The position numbers and the translations under genes were made by a program. Below, in pieces: positions 22,878 through 34,542 of a DNA stretch of 64,000 nucleotides (its first letter is position 1; each line of letters begins with the position of its first letter). The stretch lies in contig OX387182.1 of NCBI GenBank assembly GCA_947561395.2, positions 33,597,949 through 33,661,948 of the forward strand. The letters run 5' to 3'. The notes beneath the pieces were generated by a model. It searched no databases. It was given only the letters and a program-made list of their open reading frames with translations, and was not told the DNA's origin. The DNA is from Buxus sempervirens. Its lineage: Eukaryota > Streptophyta > Magnoliopsida > Buxales > Buxaceae.

Positions 22878-25666
22878 AGTCAGCACCTCATTTTTGCACC
22901 CCCGGAAGTGCCAGAAATGCAAACCCTAACTGAAAAATCAAACCCTAAGGGGGCAAAAGTTGACTTTTTGATCAAGTGATAATTAGCCACCTTGCTTTAT
23001 TTCAATGGATATAGAATCCCGACATGGTTCCAACACAATTGAGTTTGCCAAAATCGGAGTCCGAATGAGGAAGATATGAGCAATTCAAGTTTTCGGGCAG
23101 CAATGCCAGAAACTGCCCACGTGGTGAAAGAGCAGAAAAATATCTCAGGGGTGAATCCGTAAATATCAAAAGTTCTAAAAATATCTCAGGGATTAAATCT
23201 GTAAATATCCAAAATACTAAAAAATCGCAGGGACGAATCTGTAAATATTCAAGGACTGAATCTGTAAATAATCCAAAAATTTAGATAATATATCAGGGCC
23301 AAATCGGGAAATATCTTAGAATAACTGGAATTAAATTTTGGTTATACACAAAATGTGTATAACCGGAATCCAATTCCGGTTCATAAAGTGAAAATCCGAA
23401 TCTTCTGATAGATTTCCCGACAATTTTCTGCATTTCTCATGATTGAATGTCGGGAAAAGGTGTAACCGAAATTCAATTTCGGTTACACATGTTTATAGCA
23501 TAACCGGAATTAAATTCCAGTTATACTATATATCCTTCATAACCGGAATTGAATTCCAGTTACCAATTTTCGTCTATAAAAGCTGCTCAGCAACTCATTT
23601 GTAGGGGTTAGACACTCTGCTCTGCCCTCTCTCACCCTACCCTATTCGAACCACTTTCCCCTTCCTTATTAACCCCCCAAACCATAATCTAACCACTCTA
23701 GATCTACCTCCATCCTCTTCTCCTTCATTCCTAACACTTGGAGGAAGCTTGGGAGAGCTTTTTGGCGAGAGGAGGAGGAGTTCAAGCTGCTGGTTGAGCT
23801 TCAAGTGGACTCCATCACCATCCTAGGAGGTTTTCAACCTCAAGGTATGTCTCCCCACTGGTTTTCATTTAACATATATGAATTTTAGAGGATTTGAAGT
23901 ATGTAGATATATCTTTGTACTACCGCCTAGTATTCCTTGGTGTTGTCTCAGTTCCTCCCTCCCTTTTTCTTCTTCTGTGCGTTGTTTCTTCACGCGATTG
24001 AGCTCCTACGGTAAGGAGATGAGTTTGGTCGACGAAAGAGAGATGGAGAGGTCATTTTAGAGGAGTATGCATTCTTTTGGGGGTTTCAGTAGGTTCTATT
24101 CTTTAAATTAATAGGGGAGCATGTTCCCCTCCTCTACCTCCATCTAACGTATCCCTTTTTAATCCCCCTAAGACCCCTTCTTGTTTTTTTAAAGTTTGAA
24201 GCATGCCTATTTCTACCCGTCTTTTTTTTTACATTTGAAAAGTAGGCTTGCGTAGTGATATGTTTTTTTCTGATATGATTTGCATGGTCACTCACCACTT
24301 TCACACATTTTAGGCACATAAATACCTATTTAGGCTCATTTAGAAAGCATGCTTGGATCACTTCCCACGGTTTCGTGTTGTTTGAATGCCTTGAAAAGCA
24401 TGATCCCCCTCCCCTTGGTTCCTAGAAATCCCAAAAAAAAGTGGCCTAAAGTGGCCTCTTCCCTTTAGTTACACCACGGTGGGCCCACACATGGGCCCAC
24501 CCAGTCTCCAAATACCCCAAGGGGTCCAGGGAATCAGTCCCCCTTTTGGAAATCAAAAAAACCTGTTTTCCAAGTTTGCCCGAGAACTCAGTTCGGGCAA
24601 ACTTCCTGCTGTGCATAACCGAAATCAAATTTTGGTTATGTAGGGAATACAGTATGACCGAAATTTAATTTCAGTCACACTGTACCAGACCACCCAGCAA
24701 GGTTTCCGGGTCAACCGGAAACCCACTGTGGGCCTTGGACTACTCGAGTCCAACTTGATTCATGTGGGCCTTCCAACGGGCCCTACCCAGTCCAACTCTC
24801 AGGCTTTGTTCCAAAATCAAAGGTTAAGCAACTTAAATCAACCAGGTGGGCCACACCATATAAGGCCCACCAAAGCCCAAAAATGATGCATGCAAGCTTA
24901 GCATAGGAATGGTTTGGCCGTGACTGCGGGTACGGGCCCACTAAACCCATTAGCCCAACTAGGTAGGGTCCAAAACCCTGACCCATCGAACCATGGACCA
25001 TCTGGTCCAACCCTAGACTAATGGGCCCCAAGCCCAAGGTCTAGCCCACTTTGAAAACTTAAAGAAGATAAATTCGAATAAATCACTTGGCAACCATGTG
25101 TGGCCCACGCAATGGGCCCACAAACCAACCCGGCCCACCTTTGCATGGAAATAACTTAATTTTCAACTTGAACTTTAAACCAAGGCCCAAATGGCCTCTC
25201 AGGCTAGACTGAGGCCCACCAGAGGCATATGGGCTGGACTCAGCCCACCAAGGAATCCGCGGGCCTTCCAACAGGGCCCGCCCAACCAGACTCATCTCAA
25301 TTTAAGCTAAAAATATAAAATCAAGTAAAGGGACCCACACCACTTTGGCGGTCCCGCAAGACTCAATAAAACTGTGCATGTTGGAATAGGAATCGGGTGA
25401 TATAACCAAAATTGACTCAAACCAGGAAAACCTATGGGACCCGTCATCCGACGGGGTGGACTGGGGTGTCTACGGACTTCCCCAGACCGAAACCGAGAAC
25501 TTTCTTTGATTCTCAAGCTGCAGACCGCCTAATAAAAAAACATAGGCACCCGGGTGTCTGGCTGCACCCCATCAGGCAGTGGCGACTCCAAATTCCCTAT
25601 TTTTACCCATCCAGAGGCACGCGCGATTCGCGTGCACCCCACCGTGTGTGATTTCCCATGCGCACA
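22878..25666 (+). mobile_element. 3' LTR of the Tat/Ogre-type element
   Basis: About 2789 bases ending TGCGCACA. The start aligns with TGTAAGCACCTCATTTTTGC of sister LTRs. No matching target duplication is found on its two sides, and a purine-rich tract precedes it, so it is read as the 3' LTR of the element whose gag pieces lie at 1-75 and 13325-13777. Palindromes of the type AACCGAAATNNATTTCGGTT lie before the TATA box (23325-23570) and again at 24610-24690. TATA is at 23574-23580 and a donor-like AAG|GTATGT at 23845. GGGCCTTCCAAC boxes are at 24765 and 25261. Confidence 0.75.
23325..23570 (+). repeat. Palindrome cluster upstream of TATA
   Basis: Five or so inverted repeats: GGTTATACAC/GTGTATAACC (23339-23363), then ACCGGAAT/ATTCCGGT, GTAACCGAAAT/ATTTCGGTTAC (23462-23486) and two AACCGGAATT variants. 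The same motif returns at 24610-24690 in this LTR. Confidence 0.85.
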
Positions 25667-26340
25667 GTGGTAGATCTGGTGGATTCCACGTGTAGATCTG
25701 TGCTAGATTTGGGGAGAAGTCTTTGGCTTGATCTTCAGCTTGTAGGCTTGTTGAAGATCTTAAGAAAAACTTCGATATTTGATGTAGATCTCTAGGCTGT
25801 AAAGCGTGTCAGAGACAAGATGTTTGAATCTTCAGATCTTGAATGCACTTTTTTAGTCTTCAAGTCTTCAATTCTTCAAGGCTTGTTGGATCTTCAGAAC
25901 AACAGAGCTTCAGTTTTTCAGGATTTAAGTCTTCAGAGTAGCAGAGCTTCAGTTCTTCAGAGCTTAGGTCTTCAGAGTAGCAGAAATTTGCTTCTTTTCT
26001 TCTGTAGACTTCATGTGTTTTTGAATGAAGAGAGAACCACCCTATTTATAGATTTTGGGAGGATAGAGCTCTCTAGATTTAAAATTCTTGTGAGAATTAT
26101 CACAATTTGCAGATAATTCTCTACTTTTTGTGAAGAATTATTAGTATTTAGAGATAATTCATTTATTTTAAAAATTATCAAAACGATAATTCTTCAATTG
26201 GACCCACAAACAATTTATTAGCTATCTTAGAGAGAAAATTCTATTTATTTTATTTAAAGAATTTATCTCTAAATGGGGTCTACACTTTTGTGAGATTTTG
26301 CCATGTGGCATTTTTTTAATCTCAAAATGTCCCTTCCTAC
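25667..26340 (-). mobile_element. Minus-strand promoter-like LTR remnant, unclassified
   Basis: On the minus strand this reads as the R/U5 end of an LTR. A TATA-like CTATAAATAGGG lies near 26036-26047, followed by a transcribed-type leader with repeated CTTCAGAG/CTGAAGAC words (25830-25990). No target duplication or clear outer end was found; the left edge abuts the LTR ending at 25666. Confidence 0.4.
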
Positions 26341-26600
26341 AGGGCCTTCTTGACAGCTATGCTATCCCGTTTAGGGGAAGGGTAGCTGAAGCTGTGCTAT
26401 CCCAAACACGAGAAGGGTAGCCCAAGGGTGGTCGTCTTGAAAGCTGTGCTATCCCGTGCATGAGAAGGGTAGCCGAAGCTGTGCTATCTCAAACACGAGA
26501 AGGGTAGCCCAAGGGTGGTTTGTGAGCTGTGCTATCCTGTGTATAGGAAGGGTAGCTCGAAGGTGAGCTGTGCTATCCCGTGGATGGGAAGGGTAGCTCG
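26341..26600. repeat. Minisatellite 1 (GCTGTGCTATCCCG units)
   Basis: Five to six copies of GCTGTGCTATCCCG followed by GAAGGGTAGC. Each copy is a small hairpin (GCTATCC against GGGTAGC). Confidence 0.85.
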
Positions 26601-26639
26601 AAAAGGGATTGTTGTGTATAGCAAAATGCATTTGAAAAT

Positions 26640-27010
26640 TTTTAGGGTGTTGTGAATGACACAGTAATTTTTGAAATCTTGGTTTTGCTGTCGTGGATGG
26701 CAAATGGAATATTGAAAATATTTTATTGGCTCTATGCCATGAATGGCACATGGATTTTTTTGAGAACTAGTAAGGTGCCATGGATGGCACCATGTGCTTG
26801 AAAGCTTTACTGCACCGTGAATGGCACTGTGAATTTTGAAATCTCTCTTTCTCTTTTGTTTTGTGCCGTGAATGGCAAAGGAGTTTGAAAACTTTATGAT
26901 TTGTGCCGTGCAAGGCACAGTGGTTTTGAAAATTTTAGGACTGTGCCGTGCATGGCATAATGATTCTTTGGAAATTTTGTGAGTGTGCCATGGATGGCAC
27001 AAGGATTTTG
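26640..27010. repeat. Minisatellite 2 (TGTGCCGTGNATGGCACA units)
   Basis: Seven or more copies of a hairpin GTGCC...GGCAC spaced about 50-65 bases apart, linked by AT-rich sequence with TTTTGAAA. Confidence 0.8.
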
Positions 27011-27304
27011 AAAGATCAGTTTAAAACACTTTTTGGAAATCTTTTCTAAGGTTTTTCCATTTGATGGCGAAATCTGAGATCATGCTGTGACTGACAAACT
27101 TTGAAATCATTGCTGTGAAGTTGGGAAACCATTGGAATTGGTTCCAAATGTCATGCTGTGGATGGCATTGCATCAGTTGAAAAGAATGTATGCCACAAGA
27201 AGGCAATTCGATGTTTCTCCTTAATGACAGCTCCATATAACCATGGAAAGTGGTTTATCGGGGTCATGGGAAATCAAATGTACGTCATGAAAGATGATTT
27301 TGAT

Positions 27305-27482
27305 GTTGGCCCAGAGGCCACTTTAATCTGTGCTTTTTGAAAAACAAAGTGCACCTCGGAAGGCGGCTCGATGTACGCCCGAAGGCGATTTAATGTATGC
27401 CCAAAGGCACTTTGATGTACGCTCGGATGCGATTTGATGTATGCCCTGAGGCACTTTGATGTACGCCCAAAGGCGATTTGAT
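27305..27482. repeat. Minisatellite 3 with alternating compensated stems
   Basis: Units of about 24 bases, GATGTAYGCCCRAAGGCRMTTT. Stems alternate CGCC/GGCG with TGCC/GGCA; a GGCC/GGCC form occurs at the edge (27309). The stem changes on both sides together. Confidence 0.85.
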
Positions 27483-28908
27483 TTTGAAAATTCTTTTTGT
27501 CCAATTTTTTCAAAGCAATTTTGACCAAAAGTATTGGTGTGGTTTTGATTTTGAAAAGGGTGCACTTTGATGTGCAAATGGTTTATGCATGCGTAGGAAG
27601 GTAAGAGCAAGTGTTGTAGGGCTTACCATCCTCTGACATAGTGTCAAGCAAAACACACAAACGGAATTGAAATGTGTGTGCAGTCCTATGAAGGTTCGCG
27701 CCAGTGAAGGCACGACTCCTAGACGTATTTGTGTGAGGAAGCACGCCTAAGTCTTGATCAATCTTTTCTCTCATCTGTTCTGAAGACTCACTACTGTTTG
27801 GCTGAAGGAATGCTTACAACTTGCCAGCTAGGGCAAAATTACTTGAAGCTTAAAAAGCTAGAAAAGTGTTCGATCCCAGGGTTGTTGGGAACCCTAGGAA
27901 AGGATACAATGATTTCAAAGGGGTAGGCTAAAAAGTCCTAGATCTAGGGTTTCATTGCCCCTGCTCTGATCTGGCTTGCTTTCATTTGCTTTTTCTGATC
28001 TGGCCAGCTTTCATCTGCTTAAAAAGACCGATCTGGACTCAGGGTGCTTCCAGCGGACTCAATGGGTCAAGGCCCACGGCTCACAAGACTCAATGCATGG
28101 ATCTGGGGTGGTTCCCCTGATCAAAGTTTGATTGGCTTCCTAAATTAGGGCTGAGGTAGCCCATAAACCAGGGTTTGCTCAGTTTGATGCAAAAAGACGG
28201 GGGTTGTTGCCCCTAATGGACTCTTGGGTTTTAGATGGATTTTACTTCTCTTGTATTCATCATTCACATCCATTCACAAAATCGCGGTTTATTCAGAAGC
28301 GATAGGTAGGGAAGGATACCCAGCTCGAGATATATGCCTATAAGGGTCTGGACAAGTACTAGATCCTCACATACCACGGCAAGAAACCAGTGGCGCTATA
28401 GAACTCTAGAAAACTGGGGAGATGGGTTTACCCTGCTTTCCCTGGCAAGCCACGGGAACGTAGGGCTAATACCATCCCAAAAGTCAGTTTATAGGAATCA
28501 GAAGGGTGGCTGCTAGAGAGATCTAGGTCTTGGTGGAGAAGATGCAATATCCGTAGATTCATTCATACAAGATCGGATCATTCACGCAGTCTCCTTCGTG
28601 CGTGTCACCCCATGCAGTTATTAAAACTATAAAAATCCATCCACGGTGTGGTGGGTGCCCATGTGTGCAATTGGGCTGAGTGCTGTGTCTAATTGGGAGA
28701 GTCCCCAGGTAATTGGAGGGGTTACAGTGGTCCCACTTAAAACCCAATTTCCTTAGGCAATTATCTCGTCCTTTATGACAGGACTCCCCAGAATACGTAT
28801 TTACGTGTATTCTACACTTAACTAAAGCGGGGTAGAAGAGCTTCCCTAAATCAATCTATATCCCACTTATGTTGACTCATTCTAACCAGGGTTCAATTGG
28901 GTCAAGAG
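27483..28908 (-). mobile_element. Tat/Ogre-type leader, minus orientation
   Basis: Noncoding sequence between the primer site at 28909 and the minisatellites. It shows no gag domain; its identity rests on its position next to the Tat-type primer site and LTR. Frames of 60-95 codons on either strand show no domain. Confidence 0.45.
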
Positions 28909-28926
28909 TCCCCAGTGGAGTCGCCA
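28909..28926 (-). promoter_or_regulatory. Primer binding site, Tat/Ogre type
   Basis: The minus strand reads TGGCGACTCCACTGGGGA, three bases inside the LTR that starts at 28930. A TGGCGACTC...GGGGA primer site is the usual form for Tat/Ogre elements, which are reported to use tRNA-Arg. The exact tRNA was not checked. Confidence 0.75.
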
Positions 28927-28929
28927 AGC

Positions 28930-30274
28930 TGTGCGCATGGTCGCACGGATGGGCGCGCCTCCTAAAGCGTAATTCAGGAAGGTTGGAGTCGCCACTGCCT
29001 GATGGGGTGCAGGCAAATACCTGGGTGCCTAGATTTTTCTATTAGGCTGGTCTGCAGCTTGAGATTCTAAGCAAGGTCTTAGTTACGGTCCAAGAAGTCC
29101 GTAGACACCCCGGTCCGTCCCGTCAAATGACGGGTCCCACAAGTTTCCTGGTTTTGAGTCAACTTTAGTCTATCTCACCCGGTTCCTAAACCAGTATGCA
29201 CATTTTATTGAGTCTGATGGGACCACCTGAGTGGTGTGGGTCCCTTTACTTAATTTTATCTTGCTTAATTAAGTGGTCTGAGCCTGGAGTGTGGGCCCCG
29301 TTGGAAGGCCCACGGATACCAATTTGGACTTTAGTGGAAGCCCAAGTCCCATTTGGGGTTAAATTGGATAACCCCTTTCAGCTTTGGTTGATTTTGATTG
29401 ATTTTATTTAAGGTTTGATCCAAAGAGTTTAAAATTTATGCTTGGTGGGCCGGATGGTTTTGTGGGCCCATTGGGTGTGCCACACAGTAGTTGCCAAGTG
29501 ATTTGATTTATCTTGATTCATTTGTGCCAAAGTGGGCTAGGCATGGGCTTGGGGCCCATTACCTAGGTTTGGGCTTGAAAGCCCAAGGCATTAGGGTTGG
29601 GGCTAGTGGATCCCCTCCTTTGGTTTATGGGCTTCTCTTGAAGGGAGCTGGGCCCAATAGGCCCAGGCCCATGGTCACGGCCAAACCACCTAGCCTAGCC
29701 AACATGCTTCAAATTGGGCTTTTGGTGGTCCTCAAATGGTGTGGCCCACTTGACTTATTTAATTATCTTTCTTAAATTCAAATAAGTTAGTTGGACTTGG
29801 TGGGCCCCGTTGGAAGGCCCACTGTGAATCAAGTTGGACCAGGTGAGTCCAAGGCCCATGTTGGGTTTCCGGTTGACCTAGAAACCCTACTGGTTTTGTA
29901 TGATTCAATTGAAATGGGTTGAAAAATGGGCAAAGGGCTGAAAATCTGCATTTTTGGAAATTACTGTATGTATCCGAAATTGTATTTCGGATACAAGCAG
30001 TAAAGGGCTTAACCAACCTGAGTTGTCGGATGAGCCCAAAAAACCTAATTTTTGGCTTTTTGAAATGGGATTGGTTTTCTTGGACTTTTAGGGCTTGCTT
30101 GGGCCTGTGTGGGCCCACAGTGGTTCAGGGGAAGGGTGAGAGCCTCATTTGGCTCTCCTTTGGCTTCTTTTGGGAATCAAAGGGGAAGGGGTGAGGCTAG
30201 GGGCCTTTGAACCCTCATGGCGGCAAACAAGTGAAACAAATAAAGTTCATCTAAGCAACAAACAAGATGCATGC
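28930..30274 (-). mobile_element. Tat/Ogre-type 5' LTR, partial
   Basis: It begins TGTGCGCATGG on the plus strand (the LTR 3' end in reverse) and continues with the shared terminal block (GACGGG, CTGATGGGGTGCAGGC), two reversed GGGCCTTCCAACGGGGCCC boxes (29293, 29802) and one palindrome (TCCGAAATTGTATTTCGGA, near 29974). Another LTR piece interrupts it at 30275. Confidence 0.75.
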
Positions 30275-31007
30275 TGTGTACACCTAAAAATCCTAGATCG
30301 CACACGGGGTGCACGGGAGTTCGTTTGTACCTCGGGACTTTCGGAGTCGCCACTACCTGAGAGGTGCAGGCAGACACGGGAATTACCTATCTGGGTCTAA
30401 GTCTGGTCAGCGGCTTATTAGAGATCTAGCTAAGTCCTCGGTTACGTCCGGGGAAATCCAAAGACGCCCCGGCCCGCCCCATCAGTTTGACGGGTCCCTC
30501 GGGTCTCCCTGGTTTTGAATCAGTTTCACCCTTTCTAGATCAACATACCACTTTGTTTGGTCTGGCGGGACCCTTTGGTGGTGTGGGCCCCCTTTTTATT
30601 TTATTCTATCTTTTTATTTAAGTGAGGTGGGTCGGATGCAGGCCTCGTTGGAAGGCCTGTGGTTTGCCAGGTTTGGGCTTGGGCCCAATAGGGTTATTGG
30701 GTAACCCTATTTTGGTTTATTTATTTATTGAACAAGTTAAGAAGCTAAATGGGTCTACTGGGCTTGGTTTTGGCTTGAAGACGATTAAAGAGGCGGCCTT
30801 GGGCCCATTTATTGAAAACGGGCCGGGTTTGGGCCAGTCAAAATGTGGGCCACTCATGTGGGCCAAAGGGGATCTTGGTGGGCCCATCCAGGCCCATGGT
30901 CCAAAAGTGGACTTAAACAGTCCAATTTATTCATTGGGTCTGGTCAAAACCAATTCGGTTCGGATTAGGATCCAATCGGGTCGAAAATTCTTATTTTTTA
31001 TGTTATT
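30275..31007 (-). mobile_element. Tat/Ogre-type LTR fragment
   Basis: It starts TGTGTACACC and is close to the 3' part of the LTR at 49874-52252 in reverse (GATCTAGATTTAGGTGCGCACA-like end). One reversed GGCCTTCCAACGAGGCC box lies at 30641-30658. The flanking CATGC (30270-30274) may be one half of a target duplication. It abuts the Gypsy element. Confidence 0.7.
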
Positions 31008-34000
31008 TCAAAACTGCCCATATTTTCTATACGAGCTGGCCTTGCTCGTAAATATTTTCTCCTTAATTTCTTCATTAGCTGGAACACAAATACCACCTCT
31101 ATATCTCAATAGCCCATCTCTATCTGCAAAATCTACAGCTCCCTCAGATCCTCTACTCATCATCTCCCTAGTCTGGATCAACTGTGGGTCAATCAACTGT
31201 TTCTCCCGAATCAACTGAACCAAATCTGGTTCAATCTGAACACGAGCAACTCGAATTACTCCATCCTGTGGCATGCTAAACTCTCCCTGCCAATCTCTGA
31301 CTGAATCAATCAATCTACACTGGCTCATCATGAAAGCTGCTAAAGTGGCTATTTGACCTTCAACTGAACTTTTTCTACTCAAAGCATCCGCCACTACATT
31401 TGCCTTACCAGGGTGGTATTGCAAAGTAAACTTGAAATCCTTTAGCAGATCCATCCACCTTCGCTGCCTCCTATTCAGGTCTTTTTGTGAAAACAGATAT
31501 CTCAAGCTCTTATGATCAGAAAAGATCTCAAACTCTACCCCATAAAGGTAATGCCTCCATAGCTTCAGTGCAAAGACTATGGCTGCAAGCTCCAAATCGT
31601 GGGTAGGGTAGTTCTTCTCATGCGGCCTCAACAATCTCGAAGCGTACGCTATAACTCTACCTTGCTGCATCAATACACATCCCAAGCCTATCCTAGAAGC
31701 ATCACAATATACTGCAAATGCCTCATCCATGGATGGCACAATCAAAACTGGTGCAGTAGTCAATCTCTGCTTCAATTCCTGGAAACTCTGCTCACATTTC
31801 TCATCCCATTGGAATTTCACTGCCTTCTTGGTTAGATTAGACAAGGGTGCAGCTATACGTGAAAATCCAGCGATGAATCTCCTGTAGTAACCTGCCATAC
31901 CAAGGAAACTCCTGACCTCTGTCACTGTAGTAAGCCTAGGCCATTCTGCCACTGCCTTTACCTTCTCAGGGTCCACAGATATACCCTCTCCTGAGATAAC
32001 ATGACCTAAGAAAGAAATTTGCCTTAGCCAAAACTGACACTTGCTAAATTTCCCATACAACCCGTGGTCTCTCAAAGTGTGCAATACTGCCTTCAAATGC
32101 CCTACATGTGCTTCTCGGGTCTTAGAATATACTAGGATGTCATCAATGAACACCACTACAAAACTATCCAAGTATGCATGAAAAATCCTGTTCATGAGGT
32201 CCATGAAAACGGCTGGGGCATTGGTCAACCCAAAAGGCATAACCAAGAACTCATAATGCCCATAGCGTGTACGAAAAGCTGTCTTCTCTATGTCCTCCTC
32301 TGCTACCCTCACCTGATGATATCCTGACCTCAAGTCTATCTTGGAGAACCAAGATGCTCCTCCTAACTGATCAAACAGGTCATCAATCCTAGGCAACGAA
32401 TACTTGTTCTTCACTGTTACTTGATTCAGTTGCCTATAATCAATACACATCCTCATACTTCCATCCTTCTTCTGGACAAATAGAACTGGAGCGCCCCACG
32501 GAGACATACTGGGTCTGATGAAACCTTTTTCCTGGAGCTCATCTAACTGTTTCTTAAGTTCCTCCTGTTCTGGTTTCGCAAGCCTATAGGGTGGTTTCGA
32601 AACTGGAGCCGTACCAGGCATCAACTGTATCCTGAACTCTACTCCTCTAGCAGGTGGTAATCCAGGCAAATCCTCTGGAAACACATCCGCAAACTCCTGT
32701 ACAACAGGTACATCGGAGATGACAAGGGTGTCACTCCTAAGCTCCTCTACTATCACAGATGCTACCAGACCAATCCACGACTTCAACCCCTCACATTTGA
32801 AACAATGAGTGGTCTGATCTGGCCCTCTAACTATCACTGTACCCGCATAACAATCCAACGTCACATGGTGTCTACATAGCCAATCCATCCCCAATATCAC
32901 ATCAAAACCTCCAATGTCTAAGGCAATCAAATCACCAGACAACTCTAATCTACCCAATCTAATCATACAGTCTCTATACATATGCTCCACTCGAGTAGAT
33001 TCTCCCAAAGGTGTGCGCACAGACAAAGCAGTATCCAATTCAGTGGGTGACAAACCAATCCGTTGTGCACAAGCAGGCGATATAAAAGAATGGGAAGCAC
33101 CAGAATCAAACAGAACACATGCTGATCTACCACAGATGAAGAGAATACCTCCAATCAACTCAGGTGCCTCGGGATCACCCTCAATATCCTCCACACGATC
33201 AGGCTCACGCTCCTCATGTGCATCCACTGCATATACCCTCGCTGGCTGCTGCTGAGCAGGTACTGCCTGCCTCTGGCCTCCTCTCTGAACTGGTCCTCTG
33301 CCCTGGGGCTTCTGCCCAACCGGTGCTCTCTGAGCTGGTTGCTGGAACTGTGGCCTCTGTGGAAAAGCAGGCGCGGTCTCTGGCGATGGTAATGCCGGTC
33401 GTGGCACAGCTAACGGCTGATAACTAGAAGGAAACAGACAATGCGTGATCCTGTGACCCGGCCTACCGCATCGGTAGCAGGTGCCTGGCGCTGCAACGCA
33501 CGGTCCAGGTACATGGTATCTGCCGCAACTGGCACATGCCCTCGGAACTGCTCTATACTGTCCTCCTGCAGGCTCTGCCCTAGTCCAGTCTCTGGGTCTC
33601 TTGTTCCCACTAAGGAAACCTCTCTGATCTGCCGGCCTCATAGGCTGCCTAGCTCTGCTCTGGCTCGCTCTAGCCTCTAAGTCACTCTCAGCTCTAGTGG
33701 CTCTACGTATCACGTCCTTCAGTTCAGTGCACAAGAGTACTGTCAGCATACTCCTAATCTCAGGCTTCAGACCCCGCTCAAAATGTGAAGTCAGCCTCCT
33801 CTCATCCTGTGTCATATGAGGTGCAAATCGGGACAAGGCTGCAAATCTAGCCTCGTACTGAGCCACTGTCTGGCCTCCCTGAGTAATCTCCATAAATTCC
33901 CGCTCCTTCTTGAGCCGGACTTCCTCAGAAAAATACTGATCATAGAAGACCTCTCGGAATCTGTCCCAAGTCATGTACGTAGCCTGTGGATCCTGCCTCT

Positions 34001-34424
34001 TCCTGGCTGTCCACCAGTGCACTGCCTCTCCCTCAAACAAGAATGCTGCCAAACGCACTCTCTGGTCCATAGGGCATCCCATAGCCTCAAAAATCCACTC
34101 GACTCGCATCAGCCATCTCTCAGCCTCCATAGGATCTGGTCGTCCACTGAAGATAGGTGGATCCAATTTCCTGAATTGCTCAAGATCCTTGGCCGTATGT
34201 ATGGCCTGCTCATGTATAGGCTCCTCTCCGTGACCATTGCCACCATTCCCGCCATTGCCATGCTGGCTCAGTCTCTCCTCTCTCTCCTTAGCAAGAAGCT
34301 CTGCCAAGGTGCCAACAACAGTCCATATATCACCCCCTGGAGGTGGTGGAGGTAGTGGAACATCCTGCTGCTCCTCCTCAATAGGATCAACTCTAGCACG
34401 TCTTCCCCTACCAGCCATCTGCAA
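31008..34424 (-). CDS. Gypsy gag-pol polyprotein (gag, protease, RT, RNase H)
   Basis: A continuous 1138-codon frame. A retrotransposon gag domain is at about residues 95-215 ([37 protein letters not shown]), an Arg/Gln/Pro-rich linker with a CCHC knuckle [14 protein letters not shown] near 320, and a protease core [11 protein letters not shown] near 440. RT is at about 590-770 ([43 protein letters not shown], catalytic FIDDILVYS at bases about 32128-32154). RNase H is at about 850-970 ([46 protein letters not shown]). The frame looks young. It lies 118 bases after the LTR, and the second codon pair MQMAG leaves the exact start open. Confidence 0.93.
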   Translation of the reverse strand: MQMAGRGRRARVDPIEEEQQDVPLPPPPPGGDIWTVVGTLAELLAKEREERLSQHGNGGNGGNGHGEEPIHEQAIHTAKDLEQFRKLDPPIFSGRPDPMEAERWLMRVEWIFEAMGCPMDQRVRLAAFLFEGEAVHWWTARKRQDPQATYMTWDRFREVFYDQYFSEEVRLKKEREFMEITQGGQTVAQYEARFAALSRFAPHMTQDERRLTSHFERGLKPEIRSMLTVLLCTELKDVIRRATRAESDLEARASQSRARQPMRPADQRGFLSGNKRPRDWTRAEPAGGQYRAVPRACASCGRYHVPGPCVAAPGTCYRCGRPGHRITHCLFPSSYQPLAVPRPALPSPETAPAFPQRPQFQQPAQRAPVGQKPQGRGPVQRGGQRQAVPAQQQPARVYAVDAHEEREPDRVEDIEGDPEAPELIGGILFICGRSACVLFDSGASHSFISPACAQRIGLSPTELDTALSVRTPLGESTRVEHMYRDCMIRLGRLELSGDLIALDIGGFDVILGMDWLCRHHVTLDCYAGTVIVRGPDQTTHCFKCEGLKSWIGLVASVIVEELRSDTLVISDVPVVQEFADVFPEDLPGLPPARGVEFRIQLMPGTAPVSKPPYRLAKPEQEELKKQLDELQEKGFIRPSMSPWGAPVLFVQKKDGSMRMCIDYRQLNQVTVKNKYSLPRIDDLFDQLGGASWFSKIDLRSGYHQVRVAEEDIEKTAFRTRYGHYEFLVMPFGLTNAPAVFMDLMNRIFHAYLDSFVVVFIDDILVYSKTREAHVGHLKAVLHTLRDHGLYGKFSKCQFWLRQISFLGHVISGEGISVDPEKVKAVAEWPRLTTVTEVRSFLGMAGYYRRFIAGFSRIAAPLSNLTKKAVKFQWDEKCEQSFQELKQRLTTAPVLIVPSMDEAFAVYCDASRIGLGCVLMQQGRVIAYASRLLRPHEKNYPTHDLELAAIVFALKLWRHYLYGVEFEIFSDHKSLRYLFSQKDLNRRQRRWMDLLKDFKFTLQYHPGKANVVADALSRKSSVEGQIATLAAFMMSQCRLIDSVRDWQGEFSMPQDGVIRVARVQIEPDLVQLIREKQLIDPQLIQTREMMSRGSEGAVDFADRDGLLRYRGGICVPANEEIKEKIFTSKASSYRKYGQF

Positions 34425-34526
34425 AATACAATTTCACTTGTTAGAATCCAATAATTCTAGGGGTTCTATCTAGCGTACTCACAATCCCATTCCCCTAAAG
34501 CTGGCTAATATAAGGTTAGGACCATT

Positions 34527-34538
34527 GCTCTGATACCA
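34527..34538 (-). promoter_or_regulatory. Primer binding site, initiator tRNA-Met (Gypsy)
   Basis: Minus-strand TGGTATCAGAGC, four bases inside the LTR end at 34543. Confidence 0.94.
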
Positions 34539-34542
34539 TCTC

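Noticed and set aside
22633-22929. 98-codon plus-strand frame
   Set aside because: Runs from Tat noncoding DNA into the LTR; no domain and no support for a start.
26341-27482. CRISPR-like array
   Set aside because: Units vary in length and are degenerate minisatellites in plant nuclear DNA.
33164-34473. Several plus-strand frames of 75-179 codons
   Set aside because: Antisense shadows of the Gypsy gag-pol frame.
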